Below, piece after piece: positions 53,175 through 62,924 of a stretch of 64,000 bases of DNA. The position numbers and the translations under genes were made by a program. The stretch is taken from the NCBI GenBank assembly GCA_038144425.1, contig JAYQNS010000003.1:620001-684000 (forward strand), written 5' to 3'. This stretch comes from Salivita marina (GTDB lineage Bacteria > Pseudomonadota > Gammaproteobacteria > Pseudomonadales > Azotimanducaceae). Within the stretch, counting starts at the first letter, position 1; each line of letters starts with the position of its first letter. Below the pieces are notes generated by a model. That model made no database searches and had not been told where the DNA came from. It saw only the letters and a program-made list of their open reading frames with translations.

Positions 53175-56153
53175 ATGCAAACAGAATCGCAAACCGCTTA
53201 CGGCACCACCGCACCCGCTGCCGGAGCCCTTGGGGCAGGATCGAGCCCCGCTACCCAACGTTCCACGCTAGACGCCACGGCGCCGGGGCAGCTGCGCACC
53301 ATCAAGCGCAATGGAACGGTGGTCAGCTACGACGAAAGTAAGATCGCCGTCGCCATCACTAAAGCCTTCCTGGCTGTGGAAGGGGGTAACGCCGCCGCCA
53401 GCTCGCGCATCCGCGAACTGGTAGCCGATCTCGCCAGCCAGGTTACAGGCACCTTCAAGCGCCGCATGCCCTCCGGCGGCACGGTGCATATCGAAGACAT
53501 TCAGGATCAAGTGGAGCTGGCCCTCATGCGTTCCGGGGAGCAGCGCGTGGCTCGCTCCTACGTGCTGTATCGCGAAGCCCGCGCCCAGGCCCGGGAAGCA
53601 GAGCGCGCCGTCGAAGCGGTGGAAGTGCCCCGGGATACGGGCATCAATGTCACCCTCGACGACGGCACCACCCAACCCTTAGACGTCGACCGCCTCCGGG
53701 TGGTGGTCCAGGAAGCCAGCCAGGGCCTCGAAGGGGTGGATGGTCAGCGTATTCTCGACGAAGCGTTGAAAAACATGTTCGACGGCATTTCCCAAGCCGA
53801 CGTGGGCACCTCCCTCGTAATCAGCGCCCGCACCCTGGTGGAAGAGGAGCCCAACTACACCTACGCCACGGCGCGCCTGCTCGCCGATGAGCTCCGCCGG
53901 GAAGCGCTCACCTTCCTCGACGTGCGCCGCCCGGAGGCCGCCGAGGGCGACCACACTGCGACCCAGGGGCAGATGGAAGGGCTCTACGCCCCGGCCTTCG
54001 CCGCTTACATTCAGCGCGGCGTGGAACTTGAACTCCTCGACCCGGAACTCGCCCGCTTCGACCTCGACCGCCTCGGCAAAGCCCTTAAGGCTGACGGCGA
54101 CCTCAAGTTCACCTACCTGGGGCTTCAAACCCTCTACGACCGCTACTTCCTGCACTCCCAGGAAACGCGTATTGAGCTGCCCCAGTGCTTCTTCATGCGC
54201 GTAGCCATGGGCCTCGCAATCCAAGAAGAGAATCGGGAAGCTCGCGCCATCGAGTTCTACGAGCTCCTCTCGTCCTTCGACTACATGTCGTCGACGCCTA
54301 CGCTCTTCAACGCGGGCACCCTGCGGCCCCAGCTGTCCTCCTGCTACCTCACCACGGTGCCAGACGATCTCCACGGCATCTTTGGCGCTATCCACGACAA
54401 CGCCATGCTATCGAAGTTTGCGGGCGGCCTCGGGAACGATTGGACGCCGGTGCGGGCCATGGGTGCTTACATCAAAGGCACGAATGGTAAGAGCCAGGGC
54501 GTGGTGCCCTTCTTGAAGGTGGTCAACGACACAGCCGTGGCCGTGAATCAGGGTGGCAAGCGGAAGGGGGCGGTCTGCGCCTACCTGGAAAGCTGGCACT
54601 TAGACATCGAGGAATTCCTCGAGCTTCGGAAGAACACCGGCGACGACCGCCGCCGAACTCATGATATGAACACGGCGAACTGGATCCCCGACCTCTTTAT
54701 GAAGCGGGTCATGGAAGACGGCGCCTGGACCCTCTTCTCCCCCAGCGATACGCCGGACCTCCACGATCTCACGGGGAGCGCCTTCGAGGCGCGCTACGAG
54801 GCTTACGAGGCCATGACCGATCGCGGGGAACTCACGAATTTTCGTCGCATTCGGGCGGCCGATCTCTGGCGCAAAATGCTGTCCATGGTCTTTGAGACCG
54901 GCCATCCCTGGATCACCTTCAAGGACAGCTGCAACCTGCGTTCGCCCCAGCAGCACGTTGGCGTGGTGCACTCCTCGAATCTGTGCACGGAAATCACCCT
55001 GAACACCAGCGAAGACGAAATCGCCGTGTGCAATCTCGGGTCCGTGAACCTCGCCCAGCACACCACGGAAAGCGGGCTGGATATGGCGAAGCTCGAGAAA
55101 ACCGTGCGCACCGCCGTCCGCATGCTCGATAACGTCATCGACATCAACTACTACTCCGTGCCCCAGGCCCGGCGCTCGAACATGCGCCACCGCCCCGTGG
55201 GCCTTGGCCTCATGGGCTTCCAGGATGCGCTTTACAAGCAAAGCCTTGCCTATAGCTCCAGCGAGGCAATGGAGTTTGCCGACAGCTCCATGGAGGCCAT
55301 CAGCTACTTCGCGATCCAAGCCTCCAGCGATCTCGCCGTAGAGCGGGGTCGCTACAACAGCTTTGAAGGATCGCTCTGGAGCCGGGGCATTCTCCCCATC
55401 GACTCCATTACCATCCTGCGCCGGGAGCGCGGCGATCAGTACCTGCAGATGGACGAGACGCAGCGCCTAGACTGGGACGCGGTACGGGAGAAGGTTCAGA
55501 CCCAGGGCATGCGGAACTCTAACGTGATGGCCATTGCGCCGACGGCGACCATCGCCAATATCACCGGGGTCTCCCAGTCCATCGAGCCGACCTACCAAAA
55601 CCTCTACGTAAAATCGAACCTCTCGGGGGAGTTCACCGTGGTGAACCCCTACCTGGTTCGCGACCTCAAAGCCGCTGGGCTATGGGACAAGGTCATGGTC
55701 AACGACCTTAAGTACTACGACGGCAGCCTCCAGGAAATCGATCGCGTGCCCGAGGCGCTAAAGGCCCTCTACGCCACGGCCTTCGAAGTGGAGCCGCGGT
55801 GGCTGGTGGAAGCGGGTTCGCGCCGGCAGAAGTGGCTCGACCAAGCCCAGTCCCTGAACCTGTACATCAAGGGCGCGTCGGGTAAGAAGCTCGACGTCAC
55901 CTACAAAATGGCGTGGCTTTCCGGGCTTAAGACCACCTATTACCTCCGCGCCCTGGGGGCTACCTCCACGGAGAAGTCCACGGTGGAAGGCAGCAAGCTC
56001 AACGCCGTATCGGCGAAGAGCGAAGCAGCCCCTGCACGGGCGGCAGCGGCACCGACACCGATGGCGGATACGGCCCCCGACCTGGCCGCCGGCCCGGCCC
56101 CCGTGCCCATGGCCTGCTCCCTCGACGATCCGGACTGCGAAGCGTGCCAGTAG
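53175..56153 (+). CDS. nrdA: Ribonucleoside-diphosphate reductase alpha subunit, class Ia
   Basis: A 992-residue catalytic subunit that reduces ribonucleoside diphosphates. After about 40 low-complexity residues, an ATP-cone (LRTIKRNGTVVSYDESKIAVAITKAF) allows allosteric activity control; a second cone-like stretch (VTLDDGTTQPLDVDRLRVVVQEASQGL) follows. The barrel contains SSCYLTTVPDDL, GGLGNDWTPVRAMGAYIKGTNG, NLCTEITLNTSEDEIAVCNLGSVNL and the C-terminal barrel residues IAPTATIANITGVSQSIEP. The extreme C-terminus CSLDDPDCEACQ carries the redox-relay cysteines. It precedes nrdB by 55 bp. Confidence 0.97.
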   Translation: MQTESQTAYGTTAPAAGALGAGSSPATQRSTLDATAPGQLRTIKRNGTVVSYDESKIAVAITKAFLAVEGGNAAASSRIRELVADLASQVTGTFKRRMPSGGTVHIEDIQDQVELALMRSGEQRVARSYVLYREARAQAREAERAVEAVEVPRDTGINVTLDDGTTQPLDVDRLRVVVQEASQGLEGVDGQRILDEALKNMFDGISQADVGTSLVISARTLVEEEPNYTYATARLLADELRREALTFLDVRRPEAAEGDHTATQGQMEGLYAPAFAAYIQRGVELELLDPELARFDLDRLGKALKADGDLKFTYLGLQTLYDRYFLHSQETRIELPQCFFMRVAMGLAIQEENREARAIEFYELLSSFDYMSSTPTLFNAGTLRPQLSSCYLTTVPDDLHGIFGAIHDNAMLSKFAGGLGNDWTPVRAMGAYIKGTNGKSQGVVPFLKVVNDTAVAVNQGGKRKGAVCAYLESWHLDIEEFLELRKNTGDDRRRTHDMNTANWIPDLFMKRVMEDGAWTLFSPSDTPDLHDLTGSAFEARYEAYEAMTDRGELTNFRRIRAADLWRKMLSMVFETGHPWITFKDSCNLRSPQQHVGVVHSSNLCTEITLNTSEDEIAVCNLGSVNLAQHTTESGLDMAKLEKTVRTAVRMLDNVIDINYYSVPQARRSNMRHRPVGLGLMGFQDALYKQSLAYSSSEAMEFADSSMEAISYFAIQASSDLAVERGRYNSFEGSLWSRGILPIDSITILRRERGDQYLQMDETQRLDWDAVREKVQTQGMRNSNVMAIAPTATIANITGVSQSIEPTYQNLYVKSNLSGEFTVVNPYLVRDLKAAGLWDKVMVNDLKYYDGSLQEIDRVPEALKALYATAFEVEPRWLVEAGSRRQKWLDQAQSLNLYIKGASGKKLDVTYKMAWLSGLKTTYYLRALGATSTEKSTVEGSKLNAVSAKSEAAPARAAAAPTPMADTAPDLAAGPAPVPMACSLDDPDCEACQ

Positions 56154-56208
56154 GCCGCGAAAAAGAATGGCAACGGGCGCCTAAACGAAATAGCAAGGAG
56201 GAATCACA

Positions 56209-57492
56209 GTGCTGAGCTGGGATGATTACAACGAAGAGACCACCACCGCGGCTCCGCCGCCCCCGCCGAGCGCCCCTATCCGGGAAGCTACGCCTGAGGC
56301 ACCGGTAGCCATCGAGGCTCCCGCAACCCCCGTAGCAGCGGAAGCATCCGCCTCGGTGGCGCCCCAGGTGCTTGCGGAAGAGACGGACATCGGGGCTCCG
56401 GCGGATAACCTGCAGGCGGCTCAGCGCGCCCTTGCCCAGCTGGGCGACGGCACCCAGGGCGGAGGGGAATCCGTCGAACGGGTCACGGTGGGCGCCAAGC
56501 GCATGATCAACGCCCGCGCCGATCTAAATCAGCTTGTGCCCTTCAAGTATGACTGGGCGTGGCAGAAGTACATCGACGGTTGCGCCAACCATTGGATGCC
56601 CCAGGAAGTGAACATGAACGCTGACATCGCCCTCTGGAAGAGCGATGACGGCCTCACTCCGGACGAGCGGATGATCGTAAAGCGCAACCTCGGCTTCTTC
56701 TCCACCGCCGACTCTCTGGTCGCGAACAACCTGGTGCTGGCCATCTATCGCCTCGTCACCAACCCCGAGTGCCGCCAGTACCTGCTGCGCCAGGCCTTCG
56801 AGGAAGCGATCCACACCCACGCCTATCAGTATTGCGTGGAGTCCCTGGGCATGGATGAAGGCGAGATCTTCAACATGTACCACGAAGTGCCCAGCGTCGC
56901 TCGGAAGGCCTCTTGGGGCCTGTCCTACACCCGTGCCATCTCCGATCCCACCTTCTCCACGGGAACGCCAGAAACGGACCGGGAGCTGCTACGGAACCTC
57001 ATCGCGTTCTATTGCGTGCTGGAAGGGATTTTCTTCTACTGCGGCTTCACCCAGATCCTTTCCATGGGGCGCCGGAACAAGATGACGGGCACGGCGGAGC
57101 AGTTCCAGTACATCCTCCGCGACGAGTCCATGCATGTGAACTTCGGCATCGACGTGATCAATCAGATCAAGATCGAGAACCCCCACCTTTGGGATGCACA
57201 AACCCAGCAGGAAGCCATCCAGATGATCCTCGAGGGTACGCAGCTCGAGATCGAATATGCCCGGGACACCATGCCCCGGGGCGTGCTGGGCATGAACGCC
57301 AGCATGATGGAGGAGTACTTGAAGTTCATTGCGAACCGGCGCCTGGCGCAGATCGGCCTTCCCGAGCAGTTCCCCGGGGTGGCCAACCCCTTCCCCTGGA
57401 TGTCCGAGATCATGGATCTCAAGAAGGAGAAGAACTTCTTCGAGACCCGGGTGACGGAATACCAGGTCGGCGGCGCCCTCAGCTGGGACTAG
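56209..57492 (+). CDS. nrdB: Ribonucleoside-diphosphate reductase beta subunit
   Basis: A 427-residue radical-generating subunit. An Ala/Pro-rich N-terminal extension of about 90 residues matches that of the Pseudomonas-type proteins. Diiron ligands are visible in GFFSTADSLVANN (Asp), QAFEEAIHTHAYQY (ExxH), YYCVLEGIFFYCGF-like FYCVLEGIFFYCGF (Glu) and LRDESMHVNFGID (ExxH). The Tyr four residues after the first His is retained, so a normal tyrosyl radical is expected. AAGGAGG precedes the GTG start at 56209. A double hairpin terminator follows. Confidence 0.97.
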   Translation: MLSWDDYNEETTTAAPPPPPSAPIREATPEAPVAIEAPATPVAAEASASVAPQVLAEETDIGAPADNLQAAQRALAQLGDGTQGGGESVERVTVGAKRMINARADLNQLVPFKYDWAWQKYIDGCANHWMPQEVNMNADIALWKSDDGLTPDERMIVKRNLGFFSTADSLVANNLVLAIYRLVTNPECRQYLLRQAFEEAIHTHAYQYCVESLGMDEGEIFNMYHEVPSVARKASWGLSYTRAISDPTFSTGTPETDRELLRNLIAFYCVLEGIFFYCGFTQILSMGRRNKMTGTAEQFQYILRDESMHVNFGIDVINQIKIENPHLWDAQTQQEAIQMILEGTQLEIEYARDTMPRGVLGMNASMMEEYLKFIANRRLAQIGLPEQFPGVANPFPWMSEIMDLKKEKNFFETRVTEYQVGGALSWD

Positions 57493-57496
57493 GCAC

Positions 57497-57514
57497 CGGG
57501 GCCTAGGGGCCCCG
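57497..57514 (+). other. GC-rich hairpin after nrdB
   Basis: CGGGGCC and GGCCCCG pair around a TAGG loop, 5 bp after the nrdB stop. No U-tract follows directly; the true terminator lies 20 bp further on. It may protect the nrdAB mRNA 3' end. Confidence 0.5.
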
Positions 57515-57532
57515 TGAAGCCTACGCAACGCT

Positions 57533-57562
57533 AAAATGCCGGCCCAGCGCCGGCATTTTTTA
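57533..57562 (+). terminator. Intrinsic terminator of nrdAB
   Basis: AATGCCGGC (57535-57543) pairs with GCCGGCATT (57549-57557) over a five-base loop, and a run of T follows to 57561; the upstream A-tract makes it potentially bidirectional. It is the clearest intrinsic terminator in the window. Confidence 0.92.
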
Positions 57563-57602
57563 TGCGCCCTCAACCCTCGGGGCCTTGCCCCTCTCGGAGA
57601 TC

Positions 57603-59767
57603 ATGGCCATGGCAAACTCGCTGGCAAGAGGCCCCCTTTCCCTCTTCCTCATCCTCGCCGGCTGCTCCGATCCTGCGCCCCCTGCCCCTAGCGGAAATGC
57701 CATGCCTTCCCCCTCGGAAGCTGAGCTCGCCGAGGTCAGCGGCGGCGCCGCCAAGGCCTGGGTGCGCGGAGAGCGGGCCCGGGCAGAGAGCGAGACCGCC
57801 CCCCGGAGGCCCTGGCTCAGCGCTACGGGAAAGCGCTGGAGGCCCTCGAGCGCTACGCCGACGCCCTCCCCAAGCTCAGCCTCTCCGAGGGGCGCGTGAC
57901 CACCCTTGAGAAAAGCCAGGCTCATCCCCGGGGGCGCTGGGGCCTCCTCGATGGGACCGCCCTCGCCGCGGGGGAACGGGCCTTCACACCGCTCCTCGAC
58001 CTCGACGCCCTCAGCGCCGTGGAGGGGGAAAACTGGACCTACCACCACAGCAGCTGCCGCCCCGCCCCGGAGACGCGCTGCCTGCTCTTCCTATCCCCGG
58101 ACGGCGGCGACGCCACCGTGCTCCGGGAGTTTGATCTCGCCGATGGCGCCTTTGTCGCAGATGGCTTTCGCCTCCCCAAGGGAAAGATGGCCGTGCGCTG
58201 GGCGGGGCCGGACGCCCTCTACGTGGCCACGGATCGAGGGCCCGGCTCCCTCACGCGCTCGGGCTATGCTCGCCAGGTGGCGCTCTGGCCCCGGGGCACG
58301 ACCTTCGCCGAAGCGCCCGTGCTCCATGAGGCTTCTGAAGGAAGCGTCCGCGCCTATGCCCGGCGCCTCGAGGACGACGACGGCACGATCCTCGACCTGC
58401 TGGTGGAGGCCCCCAGCTTTTTTGAAGCACACTTCTGGCGCTGGGACGGCGCAGCCAAAACGCCCCTATCCCTCCCGTCCACAGCTCGGCTCCACGGCCT
58501 GCTAGCGGGACAGCTGATCGTCGAACTCCGCCGCCCCTTGACGGCCGAGGGCAAAGCAGACGCCCGCTACCCCGCGGGAACGCTCCTTGCGGTCCCGCGC
58601 GAATCCCCCGAGCTGGGCGCGGCCACCGTGCTCTTTGCGCCGTCCCAAGGCCGGGCGCTGGAAGACCTGGCCCTGGGAAAGGGTCGGCTATGGCTCCACG
58701 TGCTTGATGAGGGGATCAGCACCCTGGAAAGCCTGAGCGCCCCCGAGGGCGCTGGTCCCTGGGCCCGGCAGGCGATTGATCTCGGCAACCCCGGCGCCCT
58801 GGCCTTCCTTGGCACGGACCGCAGCCAGGATGCGCTCTGGGTGACCCACGAGGGCTTCCTTTCCCCCCCCACCCTGGCCCGGGTGTCGGGAAACACCTTC
58901 AGCCCCGCGCTCCAGGCGCCGGCGCTCTTTGATGCCACAGCCTTCAGGGTCGAGCGGCGCCAAGCCCGCTCCGTCGATGGCACCACCGTGCCCTACTGGC
59001 TCGTGGGCCCGAAGGACAAGCTGCCCAGGCCGACCCACCTCTTTGCCTACGGCGGCTTTGCCAACACGCTGATGCCCAGCTACGCCGGCACCTACGAAGC
59101 CACCCCCGGCGTCTACGGCCGGCTCTGGCTTGAGGAAGGCGGGCGTTTTGTGGTGCCCAATCTTCGGGGCGGTGGCCTCTATGGCCCCGCCTGGCACCAG
59201 GCGGCCCTGGGGCCGAATCGCATTAAGAGCTTTGAAGACCTTGAAGCCGTGGTCGATGACCTCACGGGGGCAGGGCTCACCACCCCGGCCCAAATGTCCA
59301 TCGAAGGGCGCAGCAACGGCGGGCTTTTGGTGTTCGCCGCCCTGACCCGCCGCCCCCAGGGCTACGGGGCCATTGTCTCCGGGGTGCCCCTGGCGGATAT
59401 GCTCCGCTATCACACGCTCCTCGCCGGGGCGAGCTGGACTGGCGAGTACGGTGACCCCCGGGACCCGGCGGCCCGAGCCTGGCTAGAGGCCTACTCGCCC
59501 TACCAGCAGCTTCAGGAAGGGGCGAGCTATGCCCCCACGTTCATCTACGGCAGCGCCGGGGACGACCGCGTACATCCGGCCCATGGGCGCTGGATGGCGG
59601 CGAAGCTGAAGGCCCTCGGAGCCCCGGTGTGGTATTGGGAAACGGAGGATGGGGGTCACGGCAATCCCGTACGCCGGGAGGACCTGGCCCAGCGCCTGGC
59701 CCTCACCTATAGCCACCTTTGGAAGCACCTCGGGGCAGCGCCGCCCCTAGGGGAGGGGGCGCCTTAG
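57603..59767 (+). CDS. Prolyl oligopeptidase family (S9A) lipoprotein (single-base frameshift)
   Basis: A serine peptidase of about 721 residues when repaired. The first frame starts near ATG 57603 (GGAG upstream) and encodes a lipoprotein signal, GPLSLFLILAGC. It leaves homology near 57806; adding one base to the CCCCCCGG run at 57800-57807 gives ETAPREALAQRYGKALEALERYADALPKL, which continues into the main frame. The catalytic domain shows HLFAYGGFANT, NLRGGGLYGPAWHQA, the nucleophile GRSNGGLL, Asp in GSAGDDRVHP and His in EDGGHGNP. The beta-propeller precedes it. Probably periplasmic, cleaving prolyl peptides. Confidence 0.9.
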
Positions 59768-60545
59768 GCGCCCCGGGCCGTGCGGAAGTCGGGCTCGCGC
59801 TTTTCCAGGAAGGCAGCAATGGCTTCCTTGTGCTCGGGAGATTCGTAAGCCTGCTGCAGCGCCGCCATTTCCCGCTTTTGCGCCACGGCGAGATCCGTCT
59901 CCGCAGCGTTTTCCGTCAGCAGCGCCTTCACGGCACGGAGGGCGCTCTGGGGATTGCTCCCCATGGCCCGAGCCGCATCAAGGGCCGCGGCCACGAGCGC
60001 CTCGGGCGCCAGCACCCGATCCACCAGGCGCAGGGCCAGGGCCTCCTCCGCCAGCACGGTGCGTCCCGTGAGCATGAGGTCACTCGCGGCCCCAAAGCCC
60101 ACGCGCTGGGGCAGGAGTGCGGAGCTGCCCAGTTCCGGCACAAGGCCCATGCGAATAAAGCGCAGGCTCAGCTTTGCTCCCTCCGCCGCGTAGAGCGCAT
60201 CGAAGGGCAGCACCTGGGTAAGGCCCACCCCGATAGCCGGGCCGTTGATCGCGGCCACGAGGGGCTTAGAACGGCGCACCAGGCCCACCCAGTCCCGGGG
60301 ACTCGAGCCTTCGCTCTCCCCCGATCCTGTTCCGCAAAGACGTCGCCAATATCGGCACCGGCACAGAAGCCGCGACCGGCCCCGGTGACCACCATGGCGA
60401 GCACCTCGGGATCGTCATTTCCCGCGCTAACGGCAGCGGCGAGTTCAGCGCCCATTTTGTAGGTCCAGGCGTTCAGCCGCTCCGGGCGATTGAGGGTGAT
60501 CAGCAACACCCCATCGCGCATTTCGGTAGTAATGGTTTCAAACAT
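59764..60545 (-). CDS. Enoyl-CoA hydratase/isomerase (crotonase) family (single-base frameshift)
   Basis: About 260 residues when repaired. The first frame has ITLNRPERLNAWTYKMGAELAAA and the oxyanion-hole segment VVTGAGRGFCAGADIGDVF. The second frame has LVRRSKPLVAAINGPAIGVGLTQVLPFDALYAAEGAKLSLRFIRMGLVPELGSSALLPQRVG, with a Glu at the usual catalytic position, and the C-terminal helix. One base added to the C5 run at 60318-60322 joins them (DRGESEGSSPRDWVGLVRR). ATG 60545 is the start (MFETITTEM). It is the last gene of the minus-strand operon from the right edge. Confidence 0.9.
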
Positions 60546-60592
60546 TTCGAGCCCTCCCCGACTCTGTGAAAAGCGTCTTCGCCCCGGGGCCC

Positions 60593-61930
60593 CTAGGCGG
60601 CTAGCGCCTCCGCCACCCGCGCCCGCACGTCCGGCTCCAGCAGGCGCTCGAAGGGCATGAGCAAATGCTGCACCGCCGCGGACCACTCGCGCACCTGATC
60701 GTCCCGGAGGGCCGCCATCTGCACCTGCGTGCGGTAGGTCATTTCCTCTTGCGTAAACATCCCCCGGTCCCCTTCCGTGGTGGGATAGAGGAAGTCGTTG
60801 TAGTTCGCCTGGCGCCAGGGCAAGCGCACCACCTCCGCTGCTTGCGTGAGGTAGGCCTCGAGGCGCGCCTGAAGATCCCCGGCGCCGGCAAGGGCCTCGC
60901 TGAGGGCCCTGGCCTGGAGCGCCGCGGAGCTCATGCCCTGGCCGTAGGTCGGGTTAAAGCTGCACAGCGCATCCCCCACGGGCACGAAGCCCCGGGGACG
61001 CTGCGCCATGGCTGCGTAGTCGCGAAGACGGTTCGCCGGATAGATCAGCTTGGAGATGGGCGCTTCAAAGGTGGCCCCGGCCAGGGCCTCATAGAGCGCG
61101 GGGTTCGGCAGGGCCTTGGCAAATTCAAGGAAGCCCGCCTCATCATCCGGCGGATAGTCCCCCGCGCGCCCCCCTAGAGAGCAGATGTGCCGGCCCCCTT
61201 CGATGGGCATGAGCACGCCGCCCCGAGCGCCGTCCCGGGGCAGGTTGCCCACCACCACGGCCTTCCAGGACCGGCTGGGATCGTCCCCTAGGCGCACCAC
61301 GGTGCTGGCATAGCCAAAGCTTACCTTTACCGTTTCCACTGGCGGCTCGGGCAAGCCCAGGGCCTTCAGCCAGCGGATGGCCCCCTCCCCGCGCCCGGAG
61401 GCATCGACGACGAGATCCCCGGAGAGGGTCTCCTCCGTTCCAGCGGCCGTTTCCAAGCGCACACCTTTCACTACCGTGCCAGCGGCGTCCGTCACCAGCC
61501 CCCGGACCGTCACACCGCTGCGCATCGTAAGCTTCGCCGTGCTTTCACACACCTGCTGGCGCAGGCAATGCTCCAGGAGCCAGCGACTTTGCCCATGCAC
61601 GCGCATGGGGGTCTCGAAGGGCTTCGCCACCCCCAGCTCCGAGGCCGAAAAGAAATCATGGCCCGGATCGAGGGGCACGGAACCCGCGGCCTCGAGGCGC
61701 GCGAGAAAGCCCGGCGCCAGCGCCTCCATGGCCTGCTCCCCGCCCTTCAACAGCACGTGCAAATGATAGGTTTGAGGTGCGCTCATCCGGGGGGCCGCAT
61801 CGTCGCCAAAGGCGGCCCGATCCACAATGATCACCTGGTCAAAGTGCGGCGCCACGGCGCGAGCCGCGAGGAGCCCGGCCAGGCTTCCCCCCAGCACCAG
61901 GGCTCGATGCCCCAAACGTTCTGCGTTCAT
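60593..61930 (-). CDS. FAD-dependent oxidoreductase/monooxygenase
   Basis: A 445-residue protein with an N-terminal dinucleotide fold (ALVLGGSLAGLLAARAVAPHFDQVIIVDR) and a second FAD motif (FVPVGDALCSFNPTYGQGMSSAALQA), plus DLVVDASGRGEGAIRWLKALGLPEPP. This pattern resembles FAD-binding monooxygenases of the LasC/epoxidase and tryptophan-halogenase-like group. No halogenase K-x-G-x-x-x-K plus WxWxIP pair is seen, so halogenation is unlikely. Substrate unknown; its neighbours, an epoxide hydrolase and a crotonase, would fit epoxidation followed by opening of a lipid-like compound. Confidence 0.88.
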   Translation of the reverse strand: MNAERLGHRALVLGGSLAGLLAARAVAPHFDQVIIVDRAAFGDDAAPRMSAPQTYHLHVLLKGGEQAMEALAPGFLARLEAAGSVPLDPGHDFFSASELGVAKPFETPMRVHGQSRWLLEHCLRQQVCESTAKLTMRSGVTVRGLVTDAAGTVVKGVRLETAAGTEETLSGDLVVDASGRGEGAIRWLKALGLPEPPVETVKVSFGYASTVVRLGDDPSRSWKAVVVGNLPRDGARGGVLMPIEGGRHICSLGGRAGDYPPDDEAGFLEFAKALPNPALYEALAGATFEAPISKLIYPANRLRDYAAMAQRPRGFVPVGDALCSFNPTYGQGMSSAALQARALSEALAGAGDLQARLEAYLTQAAEVVRLPWRQANYNDFLYPTTEGDRGMFTQEEMTYRTQVQMAALRDDQVREWSAAVQHLLMPFERLLEPDVRARVAEALAA

Positions 61931-61955
61931 GGGTTGTCCTTCCTCTTTCCGCGCC

Positions 61956-62924
61956 CTAGGGCAGCGCCCCTAACCAATCGAGGAGGAGCGCGTTGGTCTC
62001 CTCCGACCGCTCCTGCTGCACCCAGTGGCCGCAGCCGGCGAGAATCTCCGAGCGATGGAGCTTCGGCAGAGTCTCGCTGAACTTCGCAATGGCCGGCGCT
62101 CCCCAAAGGGTGGGACCGTCCCGATCGCCGCCAATAAACAGGGACGGAATGATGATGGGCTGGCCCGAAAAGGCCCGGAGGTCCTCCCAGTCCCGGTCGA
62201 CGTTGCGGTAGCGCGACAGGGGCCCGAAGAAGCCCCCGGCCTCGAAGGCCGCGGTGTAGTAGTCGAGGTCCTCCTCCGTCATCCAAGACGGCATAACCGC
62301 TGGGTATTGAAACTGGTCGCGCATTTCCGTGCCCTTGGGCACGAGGGAGATGTTGGGGCCGTTTTCAATGTTGCCCCCGGCGCACCAGTAGAAGCCCAAC
62401 AGCCACTGGCGCACGTCCTTTTCAATTTCCGCCTCGGCCCGGCCCACGCTTTGGAAATACTCCACGTAGAACTCGGCGTCCGGGCCGGCCATGGCGCGCA
62501 TGGCCGCGGTGGGCCGGGGACCGGCGCTCGGCGGCGCATAGGGCACGGATAGCCCGGCCACGCCGCGGAAGCGGTCGGGGCGCAAAAGGGCACTCGTCCA
62601 AGCGATGGGAGCCCCCCAGTCGTGGCCGACGAGGGCCACGGGACCCTCCCCGAGCGCGTCCACCACACCCACGACGTCGGAGACGTTGCGCACCATGCGG
62701 TAGTCCGCCACGGCCGTCGGCTTCGCGGAGCGACCGTAACCGCGCACGTCCATGGCTACGGCGCGGTAGCCCGCTTCCGCCAGCGCCGTCATCTGATAGC
62801 GCCAGGAGTACCAGGACTCGGGGAAGCCGTGGACCATCAGAACCGTGGGACCTTCTCCCAGGGATGCCAGGTGAATGCGCGTTCCCGCGGCATCGACGAT
62901 ACGGTGTTCCACCTCGCCCCTCAT
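61956..62924 (-). CDS. Epoxide hydrolase-type alpha/beta hydrolase
   Basis: A 322-residue hydrolase. The oxyanion element HGFPESWYSWRYQ and the nucleophile Asp in LVGHDWGAPIAW are the signature of epoxide hydrolases; a candidate acid lies in FIGGDRDGPTLW and the catalytic His in GCGHWVQQE. A cap-domain Tyr pair is suggested by FYVEYFQS. It hydrates an epoxide to a diol. Its ATG overlaps the stop of the upstream amidohydrolase by 4 bp (ATGA) and the FAD gene begins 25 bp downstream. Confidence 0.93.
   Translation of the reverse strand: MRGEVEHRIVDAAGTRIHLASLGEGPTVLMVHGFPESWYSWRYQMTALAEAGYRAVAMDVRGYGRSAKPTAVADYRMVRNVSDVVGVVDALGEGPVALVGHDWGAPIAWTSALLRPDRFRGVAGLSVPYAPPSAGPRPTAAMRAMAGPDAEFYVEYFQSVGRAEAEIEKDVRQWLLGFYWCAGGNIENGPNISLVPKGTEMRDQFQYPAVMPSWMTEEDLDYYTAAFEAGGFFGPLSRYRNVDRDWEDLRAFSGQPIIIPSLFIGGDRDGPTLWGAPAIAKFSETLPKLHRSEILAGCGHWVQQERSEETNALLLDWLGALP

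Noticed and set aside
60593..61930. Flavin-dependent halogenase.
   Set aside because: The FAD fold fits, but no WxWxIP or conserved halogenase Lys motif is seen.
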